Source: Candidatus Pseudobacter hemicellulosilyticus (GTDB lineage Bacteria > Bacteroidota > Bacteroidia > Chitinophagales > Chitinophagaceae). Taken from it: a stretch of 64,000 nt of DNA. The stretch lies in assembly GCA_029202545.1 (NCBI GenBank), contig CP119311.1:6324001-6388000 (forward strand), given 5' to 3'. The translations under genes were made by a program, and so were the position numbers. This document shows, piece by piece, positions 62,686 through 64,000 of this stretch. The first letter of the stretch is position 1. Every line of letters begins with the position of its first letter. The notes beneath the pieces are model-generated. The model did not search any database, was not told where the DNA came from, and saw only the letters and a program-made list of their open reading frames with translations.

Positions 62686-63867
62686 TCATTTCAGGATGAT
62701 CAGTTTTTTATGCTCGATCCGGTATTTGATATGCATGGCTTCAAAGAGCCGCATCACCTGACTCAGGGAAAGATCCCGTTCAATTTCGCCCATCACTTCA
62801 CCCGGCTCCGGCACTGCTTCATACACAATATCAAGATCGTACCATCGGCCAATTTCGCGCATGACGGCGCGCAGGTTGTACCCGTTGAAATTGAAGAGGC
62901 CGTTCTTCCAGGCAAGCACCTGTTCTATATCAGGCCTATCAGCCATGCTGATAGCAGTCCCCGGCCCTGCCTGTGGCAAAATGGCCTGCTGGCCAGGTTG
63001 CAGCTGCAAGCTGTTGTTATGGGCCAGCACCCGCACCGATCCGCTGATCAGGGTGGTTTTGATGGCGGCCTCGTCGCGGTAAGCCTGGATATTGAAGCTG
63101 GAGCCCAGCGTTTCCACCGTGGTGGCACTATCCAGCAGCACCTTAAAAAGACCAGCCCGCTCCCGGGCCACTTCAAAATAGACCTCGCCCGAAACCTGCA
63201 CCAGCCGCTCTTTCCCGGTGAAAACCGTAGGATAGGTAATGGATGAAGCGGCATTCAGCCATACACCGGTGCCATCCGGAAGCGTCAGGCGGAACTGCCG
63301 GCCGCGGGGGGTGGTCATGGTATTGTAGGCAACCGCCTGCGCTTTGCTGGCATCGTAAGTGATGCGTCCATTATCAAGCGTCAGCCTGGTGCCCGTCTGG
63401 TCTGCTATCCTTCCGTTCTGCAGGCTGTCCAGGACCAGCTGTTTGCCATCTGCCAGGGTGAGAATGGCGCCGTTACGGCCCGGCGCCGCTTCCTGGTCCT
63501 GCTGCACTGCCGCCAGCGGCGCCTTATCCTGTTCTCTGCTGAAATAGAAATATGCAGCAGTACCAAGAAGAATAAGGACAACCGCCGCAGCATAACGGGT
63601 CATTCGCAGAAGCCGGACAGGACGTTGTGGGCTGGCCGGCGCAAGTTGTTCCTGCTGCAATATGGACTGGATAAGCGTTTCCCAGTCCTGTTGCCGGAAA
63701 TCAGGATCCGGGATTGTAGCGGCAGCCAGTGGCTCCAATATGCCTTCCAGCTCCTCATTGCTGTATTGTTCCAGTAATACGGAAAGCTCATCCAGCTCAG
63801 CGCGCGTGGCGGCGTTGCGGATATGTTTTTCAAAAAGGGCTTTTATATGGAGCAGTTGATGGTCCAT
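62686..63867 (-). CDS. FecR-family anti-sigma factor
   Basis: 393 residues. Cytoplasmic ~1-85, membrane helix ~87-107, beta insert 'LTLADGKQLVLDSLQNG', FecR core ~185-290 ('TTPRGRQFRLTLPDGTGVWLN', 'GEVYFEVARERAGLF', 'LGSSFNIQAYRDEA'), DUF4974 ~315-393. It closely resembles the FecR at 41854 in order and wording, so the two regulatory cassettes are related by duplication. It lies 174 bases above the SusC start. Confidence 0.92.
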   Translation of the reverse strand: MDHQLLHIKALFEKHIRNAATRAELDELSVLLEQYSNEELEGILEPLAAATIPDPDFRQQDWETLIQSILQQEQLAPASPQRPVRLLRMTRYAAAVVLILLGTAAYFYFSREQDKAPLAAVQQDQEAAPGRNGAILTLADGKQLVLDSLQNGRIADQTGTRLTLDNGRITYDASKAQAVAYNTMTTPRGRQFRLTLPDGTGVWLNAASSITYPTVFTGKERLVQVSGEVYFEVARERAGLFKVLLDSATTVETLGSSFNIQAYRDEAAIKTTLISGSVRVLAHNNSLQLQPGQQAILPQAGPGTAISMADRPDIEQVLAWKNGLFNFNGYNLRAVMREIGRWYDLDIVYEAVPEPGEVMGEIERDLSLSQVMRLFEAMHIKYRIEHKKLIILK

Positions 63868-63975
63868 TTCAACTATTTATATTGACTATACGATTTATGG
63901 AACAGCTATGCCTGTATAAGACTATCGGAGAAAGGGTTTGTACCCCCCGGCCTTAAAAAAAATCAACGGCGCTCC

Positions 63976-64000
63976 CTATACCGGCAGCACAGCCAGAATG
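63976..64000 (-). CDS. possible C-terminus of an ECF sigma factor, cut by window edge
   Basis: The last 24 bases of the window, read on the minus strand, give ILAVLPV and a TAG (63976-63978). This sits 108 bases above the FecR start, the usual sigma-FecR spacing here (88-105 at the two comparable sites). The two SusC-linked sigma factors in this window also end in a hydrophobic tail (LGLVLLFLVR, LLFLVSILRII). The sequence is too short to be sure. Confidence 0.35.

Overview
The window looks like a chromosomal segment from a Bacteroidota species, most likely of the Chitinophagaceae. Reasons: three SusC/SusD pairs, repeated ECF-sigma / FecR anti-sigma cassettes, many lipoproteins with CKKD- or CNK-type lipoboxes, FISUMP surface proteins, DUF4843, DUF4876, DUF6607, DUF6850 and PKD-like families, and -7 boxes of the TAnnTTTG type. 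No rRNA, tRNA, insertion sequence, integrase or CRISPR array was seen.

Layout. (A) 1-8.4 kb, minus strand: an ECF sigma / FecR / STN-type TonB receptor operon, followed by a leucine-rich lipoprotein, a DUF6607 protein and two small lipoproteins; the last is cut by the window edge. (B) 8.5-11.5 kb: a GH43-type glycosidase (-) divergent from a GT39/ArnT-like membrane glycosyltransferase (+). (C) 11.5-30 kb, visibly richer in A+T than the rest: two clusters of a family of ~80-residue secreted peptides sharing four cysteines (eight copies, one broken by an in-frame TGA). Between the clusters lie a sigma/FecR/SusC/SusD/S9-peptidase operon, two FISUMP surface lipoproteins, a MauE/DoxX-like membrane protein with a thioredoxin-like lipoprotein, and an AraC-type regulator. 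(D) 30.2-39.7 kb, minus strand: TonB receptor, DUF4876, DUF6850 barrel and di-haem cytochrome c peroxidase, plus a separate plug-barrel protein. (E) 39.7-40.7 kb: a bile-acid:sodium symporter family protein. (F) 40.8-54.8 kb, plus strand: sigma, FecR, SusC, SusD, DUF4843, PKD-like lipoprotein, TlpA reductase, ABC ATPase and a GldF/GldG-like fused ABC permease. (G) 54.9-64 kb, minus strand and convergent with F: zinc metalloprotease, SusD, SusC, FecR and probably the last codons of a further sigma factor.

How the genes work together. F and G look like two halves of one import and processing locus: SusCD pairs bind and import a ligand, the surface or periplasmic metalloprotease cuts peptides, and TlpA handles disulfides. 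In C the SusCD/S9 pair is also peptide-directed by content. The peptide family, the redox pair and the AraC regulator form the least explained unit. I propose secreted disulfide-bonded mini-proteins with a conserved leader and a diversifying mature part.

Regulatory sites. Opposite the 5' end of the 43.3-kb susC lies a consensus promoter (TTG-N19-TACTTTTG) and, 65 bases further, a perfect hairpin with a T6 tail. This predicts a ~90-nt antisense RNA of the kind known as DonS in Bacteroides. A matching antisense terminator lies in the FecR-susC gap at 62.6 kb. The sigma-FecR gap at 41.4-41.7 kb is expanded by a degenerate ~97-bp tandem repeat.

All family names are from reading the protein sequences; no database search was run.
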